DNA from: JACMQX01 sp044225675
GTDB lineage: Bacteria; Pseudomonadota; Gammaproteobacteria; Burkholderiales; Burkholderiaceae_C
DNA: 64,000 bases
Reading direction: 5' to 3'
NCBI GenBank assembly: GCA_044225675.1
Contig: JBGAIH010000010.1
Location: 1-64,000, forward strand
The notes below the pieces were generated by a model, which was not told the origin of the DNA, did no database searches, and saw nothing but the letters and a program-made list of their open reading frames with translations. The first letter of the stretch is position 1. Each line of letters begins with the position of its first letter. Shown here piece after piece: positions 1 through 8,028 of this stretch. The position numbers and the translations under genes were made by a program.

Positions 1-138
1 CGCCTTGGCTTCACCGCCAAACTTCGCCGCCAGAACCGTCGCAATCGCCGCCGTCAGCGTCGTCTTGCCATGGTCCACGTGACCAATCGTGCCTACGTTC
101 ACGTGCGGCTTCGTACGTTCGAATTTACCTTTTGCCAT
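1..138 (-). CDS. tuf: Elongation factor Tu, N-terminal part (cut by window edge)
   Basis: This is the first 46 codons of EF-Tu, the GTPase that brings aminoacyl-tRNA to the ribosome. The start ATG lies at 138 and reading runs off the left edge. The protein begins MAKGKFERTKPHVNVGTIGH and shows the P-loop GHVDHGKT at residues 19-26, which is diagnostic of the family. It lies just downstream of tRNA-Thr on the same strand, so it is probably co-transcribed with the Tyr-Gly-Thr tRNAs, as in the tyrU-glyT-thrT-tufB operon of enterobacteria. Confidence 0.97.
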   Translation of the reverse strand, partial: MAKGKFERTKPHVNVGTIGHVDHGKTTLTAAIATVLAAKFGGEAKA

Positions 139-222
139 TTTTCAAATCCTCAATTGAATTCCGAAGAATCAGCGAACTACCCGTAACAACCACTGGCGCC
201 GGCAAACACCCACGCCCGAAAC

Positions 223-297
<75 letters not shown>

Positions 298-366
298 CTT
301 CCGAAAGACAGCCGAACAACCGGCCGCCTCCTGAAAACCTGACCTCGCCCTGCCATGAATCGTCCG

Positions 367-440
367 TGGAGCGGGAGACGGGAATCGAACCCGCGTCATT
401 AGCTTGGAAGGCTAGGGTTCTACCATTGAACTACTCCCGC
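367..440 (-). tRNA. tRNA-Gly (anticodon TCC)
   Basis: A 74-nt cloverleaf on the minus strand with acceptor stem GCGGGAG/CTCCCGC, anticodon loop CTTCCAA (anticodon TCC), T-loop TTCGATT and an encoded CCA. It is the middle member of the Tyr-Gly-Thr string upstream of tuf. Confidence 0.97.
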
Positions 441-535
441 ATCGGCCCGGGGCCTGAAGCTGGACTTGCCGGACAGTCGCCCGAAACACCGGCAGCCACC
501 CCACAGAAGTTCTCGCTCTGCAAACAATTCATCGC

Positions 536-621
536 TGGTGGAGAGGGCTGGATTCGAACCAGCGTACTCGTAAGAGGGCAGATTTACAGTCTGCTGCCAT
601 TAACCACTCGGCCACCTCTCC
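536..621 (-). tRNA. tRNA-Tyr (anticodon GTA)
   Basis: An 86-nt class II tRNA on the minus strand. The acceptor stem is GGAGAGG/CCTCTCC, the anticodon loop CTGTAAA gives anticodon GTA, and there is the long variable arm expected for bacterial tRNA-Tyr. CCA is encoded. It is the first gene of the tRNA-tuf transcription unit. Confidence 0.97.
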
Positions 622-633
622 GGCGAACCTTGG

Positions 634-639
634 AATATA
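634..639 (-). promoter_or_regulatory. Candidate -10 box of the tRNA-tuf operon
   Basis: TATATT on the minus strand lies 12 bases upstream of tRNA-Tyr, which suits a transcription start just before the tRNA. No good -35 hexamer is visible at 16-18 bases, so the call rests on the -10 and its position alone. Confidence 0.35.
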
Positions 640-706
640 GCACGGTTTGATGGCAATGATCACCCCGGGCTGCTTCGTTTTGCGAGTTGCCTTGCCCGCT
701 GGCGCC

Positions 707-1507
707 TCACTCGAGGCGCCAGTCCATCACCACCCCGCGTTCTGCCAGCCAGGACTGCGCGAGCGAGAAATGCCCACACCCCAGGAAGGGGATCGGCGGC
801 CTCAGTGCCGACAGCGGTGAAGGGTGATTCGCCTGAAGCACCCGCACGTCGCCGCCCCCCTGCGCCGCAAACCGCGCGATCAGGGGCGCCTTGGCCTGGG
901 CATGGGCGCCCCAGAGCATGAAGACACACGCAGGCGCCGTCGCCGCCACCCGGGCGATCAAGGCGTCGGTCAGGACTTCCCAGCCCTTGCCGGCATGGCT
1001 GGCCGGCTGGCCGTCCTCGACGGTCAGGCTGGTGTTGAGGAGCAATACCCCACGCCGGGCCCAGGGCTCGAGCGAGCCAGATGCCGGCATGGCATGCCCG
1101 AGGTCGCGCTGCAGTTCCTTGAAGATGTTGCGCAGCGAGGGTGGTAGGCGCACACCCGTGGCCACGGAAAACGCGAGCCCCTCGGCCTGGCCGGCACCAT
1201 GGTAGGGGTCTTGACCGAGTATCACCACGCGAACCCCGGCCAGACGCGTCAGCGCCAGGGCCCGGAACGGTTCGGGCGGATAGACGGTGGCCGCCTGCGC
1301 GAGCCGATCCTCGATGAACCGCCCCAGTGCCTGGCCCTCTGCAGAGGCCAGAAAAGCCTCCACATCGGCCCGCCATCCGGCATCGAGTTGCCAGGCCGAC
1401 GGGTTCCACGCCTCCAGACGGGCCGCCGGGGACGGAGCCGGCGCATCGTCGGCGGAGCCGAAGTCCAGGCCGGACTGCAGGGGATCGGTTTGGCGCCTTC
1501 TCACCAC
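707..1507 (-). CDS. ung: Uracil-DNA glycosylase
   Basis: Removes uracil from DNA to start base-excision repair (family 1 UDG). The 266-aa protein carries the water-activating motif GQDPYHG at residues 98-104 (Asp100 catalytic), the uracil-binding LLLNT at 155-159 (Asn158) and the minor-groove loop HPSPLSA at 228-234 with His228. The N-terminal ~35 residues are an unconserved Pro/Ala-rich extension. The start is GTG at 1507, directly abutting the trpC stop codon (1508-1510), so it is the last gene of the trp operon and probably translated by readthrough transcription; an alternative GTG lies one codon downstream. Physical linkage of ung to trp genes need not imply a shared pathway. Confidence 0.96.
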   Translation of the reverse strand: MVRRRQTDPLQSGLDFGSADDAPAPSPAARLEAWNPSAWQLDAGWRADVEAFLASAEGQALGRFIEDRLAQAATVYPPEPFRALALTRLAGVRVVILGQDPYHGAGQAEGLAFSVATGVRLPPSLRNIFKELQRDLGHAMPASGSLEPWARRGVLLLNTSLTVEDGQPASHAGKGWEVLTDALIARVAATAPACVFMLWGAHAQAKAPLIARFAAQGGGDVRVLQANHPSPLSALRPPIPFLGCGHFSLAQSWLAERGVVMDWRLE

Positions 1508-2296
1508 TCAGCCGAACAAGGATGCCAGCGCTTCGCCAGGATCGGCCGCACGCATGAAGGCCTCGCCCACCAGAAACGCGTTCACGCCGGCGTCGCGCAT
1601 GCGCCTGACGTCGGCCTGCCCAAGAATCCCGCTCTCGGTCACCAGCAAACGGTCGGCCGGCACGTCGGCCAACATGCCCAGCGTCGTGTCCAGCGTCACC
1701 TCGAAGGTGCGCAGGTTGCGGTTGTTGATTCCGACCAGCGGCGTGCGCAGGCGCAAGGCGCGCTCCAGTTCGGCCCGGTCATGCACCTCGACCAGCACCG
1801 CCATGTCCAGCGACCGCGCGATCGCCTCCAGTTCCGCCATGCGCCCGTCGTCCAGGCAGGCGGCAATCAGCAGGATGCAATCGGCGCCCATGGCCCGCGA
1901 TTCGTAGATCTGGTAGGGGTCGACCATGAAGTCCTTGCGCAGCACCGGCAGATCGCACGAGGCGCGCGCCTGCTTGAGATAGTCCACGCTGCCCTGGAAA
2001 AACTGCTTGTCAGTAAGCACCGACAAGCATGCTGCGCCATGCTCAGCATAGCTTTGAGCAATGTCGGCGGGGATGAAGTCTTCGCGCAGAACGCCTTTGG
2101 ACGGGCTGGCCTTCTTGATCTCCGCGATCACGGCAGCCTGTCCGGCCGCCAGCCTGGCGCGCATCGCACCCAGAAAATCGCGTGTCAGAACCCGCGACTC
2201 GGCGTCTTCCCGCATCGCGGCCAGCGACTTGCGTCGCAGGGCTTCGGCGACCTCGGCACGCTTGACTTCGACGATCCTGTTCAGAATGTCCGACAT
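1508..2296 (-). CDS. trpC: Indole-3-glycerol phosphate synthase
   Basis: Fourth step of tryptophan synthesis: ring closure of carboxyphenylamino-deoxyribulose phosphate to indole-3-glycerol phosphate. The 262-aa (beta/alpha)8 protein has the family signatures AEIKKASPSKG, LRKDFMVDPYQIYESRAMGADCILLI (catalytic Lys/Asp region) and VGINNRNLRTFEV, then the phosphate-binding TESGI near the C terminus. It starts at ATG 2296, six bases after the trpD stop, consistent with an operon. It is a stand-alone TrpC, not fused to TrpF. Confidence 0.97.
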   Translation of the reverse strand: MSDILNRIVEVKRAEVAEALRRKSLAAMREDAESRVLTRDFLGAMRARLAAGQAAVIAEIKKASPSKGVLREDFIPADIAQSYAEHGAACLSVLTDKQFFQGSVDYLKQARASCDLPVLRKDFMVDPYQIYESRAMGADCILLIAACLDDGRMAELEAIARSLDMAVLVEVHDRAELERALRLRTPLVGINNRNLRTFEVTLDTTLGMLADVPADRLLVTESGILGQADVRRMRDAGVNAFLVGEAFMRAADPGEALASLFG

Positions 2297-2302
2297 GGCC
2301 GA

Positions 2303-3334
2303 TCAACCCGCCAAAGCCTGGGTCGTCGCAACCAGCTGCGCGAGCTTGGCCTTTGCCGCGCCCGACTCCAGCGATTCGCGCGCCTTCAGGATCCCGGCCT
2401 CGATGCTGGACGCCACGTTGGCCGCGTAGAGGGCGACGCCAGCGTTGAGAATCACCACGTCACGGGCCGCGCCGGGCTGGTTGTCCAGCACGGACAGCAG
2501 GATCTCGCGCGACTGGTCGGGCGTGTCCACCCGCAGGGCCCGGTTGCTGGCCATCGGAAGCCCGAAATCCTCGGGGTGGATCTCGTATTCCACGATCTCG
2601 CCGTTGCGCAGTTCACCGACCTGGGTGGACGCGCCCACGCTCACCTCGTCCATGCCGTCCTTGCCGTACACCACCAGTGCGTGCTGCGCGCCCAGGCGCT
2701 GCAGGGCGCGCACCTGGATGCCGACCAGATCGGGGTGGAAGACGCCCATCAGGATGTTGGGGGCATCGGCGGGATTGGTCAGGGGGCCGAGGATGTTGAA
2801 GATGGTGCGCACGCCGAGCTCCTTGCGGACCGGCGCGACATTCTTCATGGCCGGATGGTGGTTGGGCGCAAACATGAAGCCCAGGCCCACCTCCGTGATG
2901 CAGCGGGCGATCGCTTCGGGCGGCAGGTTGATGTTGATGCCCAGGCTCTCGAGCACGTCGGCGCTGCCGGACTTGCTGCTGACGCTGCGCCCGCCGTGCT
3001 TGCTGACCCGTGCGCCGGCGCCGGCCGCCACGAACATCGAGCAGGTGGAGATGTTGAAGGTGTGCGAGCCATCGCCCCCGGTGCCCACGATGTCGACAAG
3101 GTGCGTCTTGTCGGTCACGTGGACCTTGGTGGAGAACTCGCGCATGACCTGGGCCGCGGCCGTGATCTCGCCGATGGTTTCCTTCTTGACACGCAGGCCG
3201 GTGATCAGAGCGGCCATCAGAACGGGCGACATCTCCCCGCTCATGATCATCCGCATGATCTTGAGCATCTCGTCGTGGAAGATCTCGCGGTGTTCGATGG
3301 TGCGCTGCAGCGCTTCCTGGGGGGTGATCGGCAT
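2303..3334 (-). CDS. trpD: Anthranilate phosphoribosyltransferase
   Basis: Transfers phosphoribose from PRPP to anthranilate, the second step of tryptophan synthesis. The 343-aa protein shows the PRPP/Mg-binding GTGGDGSHTFNIST motif, the glycine-rich VSKHGGRSVSSKSGSADVLE segment and a C-terminal catalytic domain of normal length. It lies between the LysE-type exporter and trpC; the 56-bp gap upstream contains a direct repeat of a GGGTC-GGCGTAAGG-like unit but no convincing terminator, so the unit probably continues through it. Confidence 0.97.
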   Translation of the reverse strand: MPITPQEALQRTIEHREIFHDEMLKIMRMIMSGEMSPVLMAALITGLRVKKETIGEITAAAQVMREFSTKVHVTDKTHLVDIVGTGGDGSHTFNISTCSMFVAAGAGARVSKHGGRSVSSKSGSADVLESLGININLPPEAIARCITEVGLGFMFAPNHHPAMKNVAPVRKELGVRTIFNILGPLTNPADAPNILMGVFHPDLVGIQVRALQRLGAQHALVVYGKDGMDEVSVGASTQVGELRNGEIVEYEIHPEDFGLPMASNRALRVDTPDQSREILLSVLDNQPGAARDVVILNAGVALYAANVASSIEAGILKARESLESGAAKAKLAQLVATTQALAG

Positions 3335-3390
3335 GGGGGAGTCCTTGTCTCGTTCGGCGTGAGGGTCGGGCGTAAGGGTCGGCGTGAGGG

Positions 3391-4125
3391 TCAGCGTGAA
3401 GGATTGTCAGTCAAAGCCAGGCGCAGGCCAAAGCCGATGAACAGGGCGCCAGCGGCGCGCTCGAGCCAGTGCATGCCTTGCTGCACCGCACCCACGCGCC
3501 GCGCCAGCCAGGCGGCGGCCAGCGCCCAGCCGATGTTCACCCACAGGCCATTGAAGTTGAACACCAGGCCCAGCAGCAGGAAGGCCAGCGTCTTCGATTC
3601 CGTCCCCGGTGCGATGAACTGCGGCAGGAACGCGAGAAAGAACAGCGCCACCTTCGGGTTGAGGGCATTGGTCCAGAAGCCCTGCAGAAAGACCCGCCAG
3701 AGCGCCGCCGCAGCGAAAGGCGTCTGCCCTGCTGCGCCGGTCGTGCCGGCTTCGGACTCTGCCGGTCTTGCAAGGCCGGCTTCATCGGCCGGCCCGGTGG
3801 ACGCCGCAGCATCGGCCGCCGCCGTCACGACCTTGGGCGCGCGCGCCCTCAGCATGCCCAGCCCCACCCACACCAGGTAGGCCGCGCCCACCCACTTGAG
3901 TACGGTGAAGGCCGTGGCTGATGCGGCCATCAGCGCACTCACGCCCAGCGCCGCCGCAGCGATGTGGACGAAGCAGCCCGCCGTGATGCCCACGGCGGCC
4001 ACGACGCCTGCGCGCGCACCGGCGCGCAAGGCATGCGTGACGATGTACAGCACGTCGGGGCCCGGCGTGAGATTGAGCAGGATGCCTGCCACCACGAAGA
4101 GCCAGAAATGATCGATGCCTGCCAT
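3391..4125 (-). CDS. LysE/RhtB-family amino-acid exporter
   Basis: Predicted inner-membrane exporter of amino acids or related metabolites. The N terminus carries the family signature LLNLTPGPDVLYIVTHALR at residues 17-34, and there are about six hydrophobic segments. At 98-138 there is a low-complexity Ala/Gly/Glu-rich insertion between the third and fourth membrane segments, probably a cytoplasmic or periplasmic loop unique to this lineage; the DNA below it repeats a GCCGGCTTC element. The gene sits inside the trp operon between trpG and trpD (16 bp after trpG), which makes export of a tryptophan-pathway compound plausible, but the substrate cannot be read from sequence. Confidence 0.9.
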   Translation of the reverse strand: MAGIDHFWLFVVAGILLNLTPGPDVLYIVTHALRAGARAGVVAAVGITAGCFVHIAAAALGVSALMAASATAFTVLKWVGAAYLVWVGLGMLRARAPKVVTAAADAAASTGPADEAGLARPAESEAGTTGAAGQTPFAAAALWRVFLQGFWTNALNPKVALFFLAFLPQFIAPGTESKTLAFLLLGLVFNFNGLWVNIGWALAAAWLARRVGAVQQGMHWLERAAGALFIGFGLRLALTDNPSR

Positions 4126-4140
4126 GGCGTCTGCCCCCCG

Positions 4141-4731
<591 letters not shown>

Positions 4732-4734
4732 GGT

Positions 4735-6234
4735 TCACTCCATCCCTTCTTCGACGAGTTCGGAGGCGCGCAGCAGCGCCCGGGCCTTGGCCTCGGTTTC
4801 CTTCCACTCCAGCTCGGGCACCGAGTCGGCAACGACGCCGGCGGCCGCCTGCACATAGAGCACCTCGTCCTTGATCACGCCGGTGCGGATCGCGATCGCG
4901 ACGTCCATGTCGCCGGCGAAGCTCAGGTAGCCGCAGGCGCCGCCGTAGATGCCGCGCTTGCTCGGCTCGAGCTGGTCGATCAGCTCCATCGCATGAACCT
5001 TGGGCGCGCCGGTGAGCGTGCCCGCCGGAAAGCTCGCCTTGAGCACGTCGATGCTCGTCATGCCGTCATGCAGGATGCCTTCGACGTTGCTCACGATGTG
5101 CATCACGTGGCTGTAGCGCTCCACCGCGAAGGCCTCGGTCACCTTCACCGATCCGGTCTTGGCGATGCGGCCGATGTCATTGCGCGCCAGGTCGATCAGC
5201 ATCACGTGCTCGGCCCGCTCCTTGGGATCGTTGATCAGTTCCTGCTCGATTGCCTTGTCCAGCTCCGGGGTCGCACCGCGCGGCCGGGTGCCCGCCAGCG
5301 GCCGGATCGTGACCTTCTGCCCCTGCGGCGTCTGCTCCTGGCGCACGAGGATCTCGGGCGAAGCCCCCACCACGTGGAAATCACCAAAGTGATAGAAGTA
5401 CATGTAGGGCGAGGGGTTCAGCGAACGCAGCGCCCGGTACAGCGACAGCGGCGACTCGGTGTAGCGCTTCTTGATGCGCTGGCCGACCTGCACCTGCATG
5501 AAGTCGCCGGCGGCGATCAGCTCCTTGGCCCGCTCGACCGCCGCAATGTAGTCGGCCTTGGGGAACTCGCGTTCGGTCGGAAAGGTCTGGGACTGGCGGA
5601 TCAGCGGGGCCGTCACCGAATACTTGAGCTGCTCGCGCAGCTGGCGCAGGCGCTTCTTGGCATTGGCATAGGCCTCGGGCTGCGCCGGGTCGGCGTAGAC
5701 GATCAGGTACAGCTTGCCCGACAGGTTGTCGATGACGGCCAGTTCCTCGCACTGCAGCATCATCATGTCAGGGCAGCCCAGCGTGTCGGGCGGGCAGCTG
5801 TTCTCGAGCTTCTTCTCGATGTAGCGCACGGTGTCGTAGCCGAAGTAGCCCGCGAGTCCGCCGCAGAACCGGGGCAGCCCCGGTCGCAAGGCCACCTTGA
5901 AGCGCTTCTGGTAGTCGGCGATGAAGTCCAGCGGATTGCCCGCTGCGGTCTCGACCACGACGCCATCCGTCACGACCTCCGACCGCGCCGCCGCGCCGAA
6001 GCCGCTGGACCGGATGAACGTGCGCGCCGGCAGACCGATGAAGCTGTAGCGCCCGAAGCGCTCGCCGCCCACCACGGACTCCAGCAGAAAACTGTACTTG
6101 CCCCCGTCCTTGGAATGGGCGAGCTTGAGGTACAGCGAGAGGGGGGTTTCGAGGTCGGCAAAGGCCTCCGCCATCAGCGGAATGCGGTTGAAGCCTTGCA
6201 GGCTCAGACTTTTGAATTCGAGTTCGGTGATCAC
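4735..6234 (-). CDS. trpE: Anthranilate synthase component I
   Basis: Converts chorismate to anthranilate, the first committed and tryptophan-inhibited step. The chosen start is GTG at 6234, giving 499 aa, the usual length. A strong AGGAGG lies nine bases upstream (6244-6249), and the protein then begins with the conserved ITELEFKSLSLQG. A longer in-frame ATG at 6312 would add 26 residues, lacks a Shine-Dalgarno sequence and would start inside the regulatory stem region, so it is not preferred. The feedback-site motif LLES lies at residues 50-53 and the chorismate-binding domain fills the C-terminal half (for example GTRPRGATPE and LVAT-like FPAGTLTGAPK). It heads the operon trpE-trpG-lysE-trpD-trpC-ung. 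Confidence 0.96.
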   Translation of the reverse strand: MITELEFKSLSLQGFNRIPLMAEAFADLETPLSLYLKLAHSKDGGKYSFLLESVVGGERFGRYSFIGLPARTFIRSSGFGAAARSEVVTDGVVVETAAGNPLDFIADYQKRFKVALRPGLPRFCGGLAGYFGYDTVRYIEKKLENSCPPDTLGCPDMMMLQCEELAVIDNLSGKLYLIVYADPAQPEAYANAKKRLRQLREQLKYSVTAPLIRQSQTFPTEREFPKADYIAAVERAKELIAAGDFMQVQVGQRIKKRYTESPLSLYRALRSLNPSPYMYFYHFGDFHVVGASPEILVRQEQTPQGQKVTIRPLAGTRPRGATPELDKAIEQELINDPKERAEHVMLIDLARNDIGRIAKTGSVKVTEAFAVERYSHVMHIVSNVEGILHDGMTSIDVLKASFPAGTLTGAPKVHAMELIDQLEPSKRGIYGGACGYLSFAGDMDVAIAIRTGVIKDEVLYVQAAAGVVADSVPELEWKETEAKARALLRASELVEEGME

Positions 6235-6365
6235 GGCTTGACGCCTCCTGGGAGCCGGGACCGCCTCGGAGGCAAGGGCCCGGACGACGCGGTCCGCGTC
6301 GCTTTCATTCACTGGACATGTCCGGGCGGCAGGCCCGGACGCGGTGCACGGATTGCCCGTGCGGA
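6235..6365 (-). promoter_or_regulatory. Putative trp attenuator with competing stems and SD-sequestering stem
   Basis: The transcribed strand between the leader peptide stop and the trpE start can form alternative structures. GTCCGGGC (6333-6340) pairs perfectly with GCCCGGAC (6320-6327) across a 5-nt loop. The same GCCCGGAC can instead pair with a second GTCCGGGC at 6278-6285. Further down, GCCTCC (6268-6273) is complementary to GGAGGC (6243-6248), which contains the trpE Shine-Dalgarno sequence. No U-run follows any of these stems, so control may be at translation rather than by a classical terminator. The pairings are seen in the sequence; the switching mechanism is inference. Confidence 0.55.
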
Positions 6366-6449
6366 TCAGCTGCGCACAACGACAGGCTGGCGCCAGGGCC
6401 AGGCTCCCCGGTCGCTATAACCTGTGAGGGTGGTGCGGTGAATGAACAT
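6366..6449 (-). CDS. trpL: Candidate trp leader peptide (TrpL), 27 aa
   Basis: A short ORF directly upstream of trpE on the same strand starts MFIHRTTLTG and contains Trp17-Pro18-Trp19, two tryptophan codons separated by one proline codon, followed by a TGA stop 131 nt before the trpE GTG. Closely spaced Trp codons in a short upstream ORF are the hallmark of ribosome-sensed tryptophan attenuation. No Shine-Dalgarno sequence precedes the ATG; instead an extended -10 box lies six bases upstream, so transcription would start at or next to the ATG and the leader would be translated from a leaderless transcript, as described for Sinorhizobium meliloti trpL. A palindrome CTGGCGCCAG overlaps the second Trp codon. 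Confidence 0.7.
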   Translation of the reverse strand: MFIHRTTLTGYSDRGAWPWRQPVVVRS

Positions 6450-6455
6450 GCGGGC

Positions 6456-6464
6456 AGTGTACCA
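6456..6464 (-). promoter_or_regulatory. Extended -10 promoter of the trp operon
   Basis: On the minus strand TGG-TACACT forms an extended -10 element (TGn + TACACT). No -35 is seen at 16-18 bp, which extended -10 promoters can tolerate. The expected start point coincides with the A of the leader-peptide ATG at 6449. Confidence 0.55.
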
Positions 6465-6584
6465 AACGCCGCGCCGCCCTTGCGCTGCAGCAAGCGATGC
6501 TCTCGAAAACCCTGTTGCACGGGCCGGGGCCGGCGCTGAAAATCACAAAATCGAACGAACGTTCTTTTTTTTAAGGAGACGCCC

Positions 6585-7175
6585 ATGTCCACCTTGCGCC
6601 ACTGGATCGCCATCCTCGCCCTGGGCCTCTCGGCCGCCAGCGCCAGCGCAGCGACCATCGACGTCTCCGGCGTGAAGCTGGAAGACAGCGTCAGCCTGGC
6701 CAACACCTCACTGCAGCTCAATGGCGCAGGCGTGCGCTACAAGGCCATCTTCAAGGTCTATGCCGCCGGGCTCTACCTGAGCCGCAAGGCCGCCACGCCG
6801 GAGGAGGTGCTCTCGGCCCCCGGCCCCAAACGGATGACCATCACCATGCTGCGCGAGATCGACTCGGCCGAGCTTGGCAAGCTCTTCTCGCGCGGCATGG
6901 AAGACAACATGGACAAGGCCGCCTTCTCCAAGGTCGTCTCCGGCGTCATGCGCATGAGCCAGATCTTCTCGGACCACAAGAAGCTGGTCGCGGGCGACAA
7001 CTTCCTCATCGACTTCATCCCCGGCATCGGCACCATCATCACCGTCAAGGGCAAGCAGCAGGGTGAGCCGTTCAAGGAGCCCGAGTTCTTCAATTCGCTC
7101 ATGAGCATCTGGCTCGGCAAGAGCCCGGCCGACGTGCGCCTGAAGGACGCGCTGCTCGGCAAGCAGCCGGGCTGA
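6585..7175 (+). CDS. Exported chalcone isomerase-like protein
   Basis: A 196-aa protein with an N-terminal signal peptide (hydrophobic residues 7-22, cleavage probably after ASASA). The mature part carries the chalcone-isomerase-like fold signature seen in bacterial periplasmic members: VRYKAIFKVYAAGLYLS, then a helical segment and the GTIITVKGK stretch. Bacterial members have no proven isomerase activity, so it is best called a periplasmic protein of unknown role. A good Shine-Dalgarno AAGGAG lies seven bases before the ATG. It is divergent from the trp operon and monocistronic; a stretch of eight Ts directly precedes the ribosome-binding site. Confidence 0.8.
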   Translation: MSTLRHWIAILALGLSAASASAATIDVSGVKLEDSVSLANTSLQLNGAGVRYKAIFKVYAAGLYLSRKAATPEEVLSAPGPKRMTITMLREIDSAELGKLFSRGMEDNMDKAAFSKVVSGVMRMSQIFSDHKKLVAGDNFLIDFIPGIGTIITVKGKQQGEPFKEPEFFNSLMSIWLGKSPADVRLKDALLGKQPG

Positions 7176-7260
7176 ACCGGCGCAGGTCCGGTGTGCGGTC
7201 AAGCGCAGACCGCATGCTGAGCGCAAAGACCGCGCTGGCCACGCCCGGTACGGCGCGCCC

Positions 7261-7947
7261 TCAGGCCAGCCGCAACTGCGCCAGCGAATCCACGAAGCCG
7301 TCCGCATCCACCGAGCGCACCGGCTCGCCGTGGTTGTAGCCGTAGGTCACCAGAACGACCGGGCAGCCCGCTGCGCGCGCCGCCTGCGCATCGTTGCTCG
7401 AGTCGCCGATCATGAGCGTGCGCTGCGGCGCCGTGCCCAGCGCCTCGCAGGTCTTGAGCAGGGGCAACGGGTCGGGCTTCTTGCGCTCGAAGGCGTCGCC
7501 GCCGAACACGTGACTGAAATAGCCATCCAACCCCTTGGCTGCCAGCAGCGGCCGCGCGAAGGCGGTCGGCTTGTTCGTCAGGCACGCCAGCGGCAACCCC
7601 ACCTCGTGCAGCCGCGTCAGCCCCTCCAGCACGCCGCGAAAGACATCCGAATGCTGACCATTGATGCGCAGATAGTGCGCCTGGTAGCTGCGCCAGGCGT
7701 CGTCGAACGGCACCGACGCTGCGGCCCCGACTTCGACCAGCACCGAACGGATCAGGTGCTCCGAGCCCTTGCCCACCAGACGCTCCACCTGAGCGCGGTC
7801 GACACCGGGCAGCGACAGCTCGCCGAGCATGAGGTTGAGAACGGCGACGAAGTCGCCGAGCGTGTCGACCATCGTGCCGTCGAGGTCAACGATGGCCGCA
7901 TCGACGGCCAGCCCTTCGGCGCGGCCGGGAACGTGAATCAGAGGCAT
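7261..7947 (-). CDS. gph: Phosphoglycolate phosphatase (HAD family)
   Basis: HAD-superfamily phosphatase that salvages 2-phosphoglycolate. The nucleophile motif is VDLDGTMVDT near residue 19, motif II is LTNKPT, and motif III/IV is KKPDPLPLL followed by MIGDSSNDAQAARAAG. Length (228 aa from ATG 7947) matches the family. A TTG nine codons upstream would lengthen it but has no obvious ribosome-binding site. In Burkholderiales gph usually lies next to trpE or rpe, and here it is separated from trpE only by the chalcone-isomerase-like gene. Confidence 0.92.
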   Translation of the reverse strand: MPLIHVPGRAEGLAVDAAIVDLDGTMVDTLGDFVAVLNLMLGELSLPGVDRAQVERLVGKGSEHLIRSVLVEVGAAASVPFDDAWRSYQAHYLRINGQHSDVFRGVLEGLTRLHEVGLPLACLTNKPTAFARPLLAAKGLDGYFSHVFGGDAFERKKPDPLPLLKTCEALGTAPQRTLMIGDSSNDAQAARAAGCPVVLVTYGYNHGEPVRSVDADGFVDSLAQLRLA

Positions 7948-8028
7948 CCGGAGATTGTGCCCGGGCTCGTCCAACGGTCTGCGGTCAGCGCCGCGTGAGG
8001 ACGCAGGTCGCCCTTGCGTCTTCAGCCC

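Noticed and set aside
1199..3880. 893-aa plus-strand ORF opposite trpD, trpC and ung
   Set aside because: A GC-rich antisense shadow: the opposite strand has clear family motifs for each gene, and this frame has none.
6235..6312. Upstream ATG start for trpE at 6312
   Set aside because: No Shine-Dalgarno sequence, 26 extra residues without conservation, and it would start within the regulatory stems; GTG 6234 has AGGAGG nine bases upstream and gives the usual N terminus.
6320..6340. Classical rho-independent terminator in the trp leader
   Set aside because: The GTCCGGGC/GCCCGGAC hairpin is strong, but no T-run follows it on the transcribed strand.
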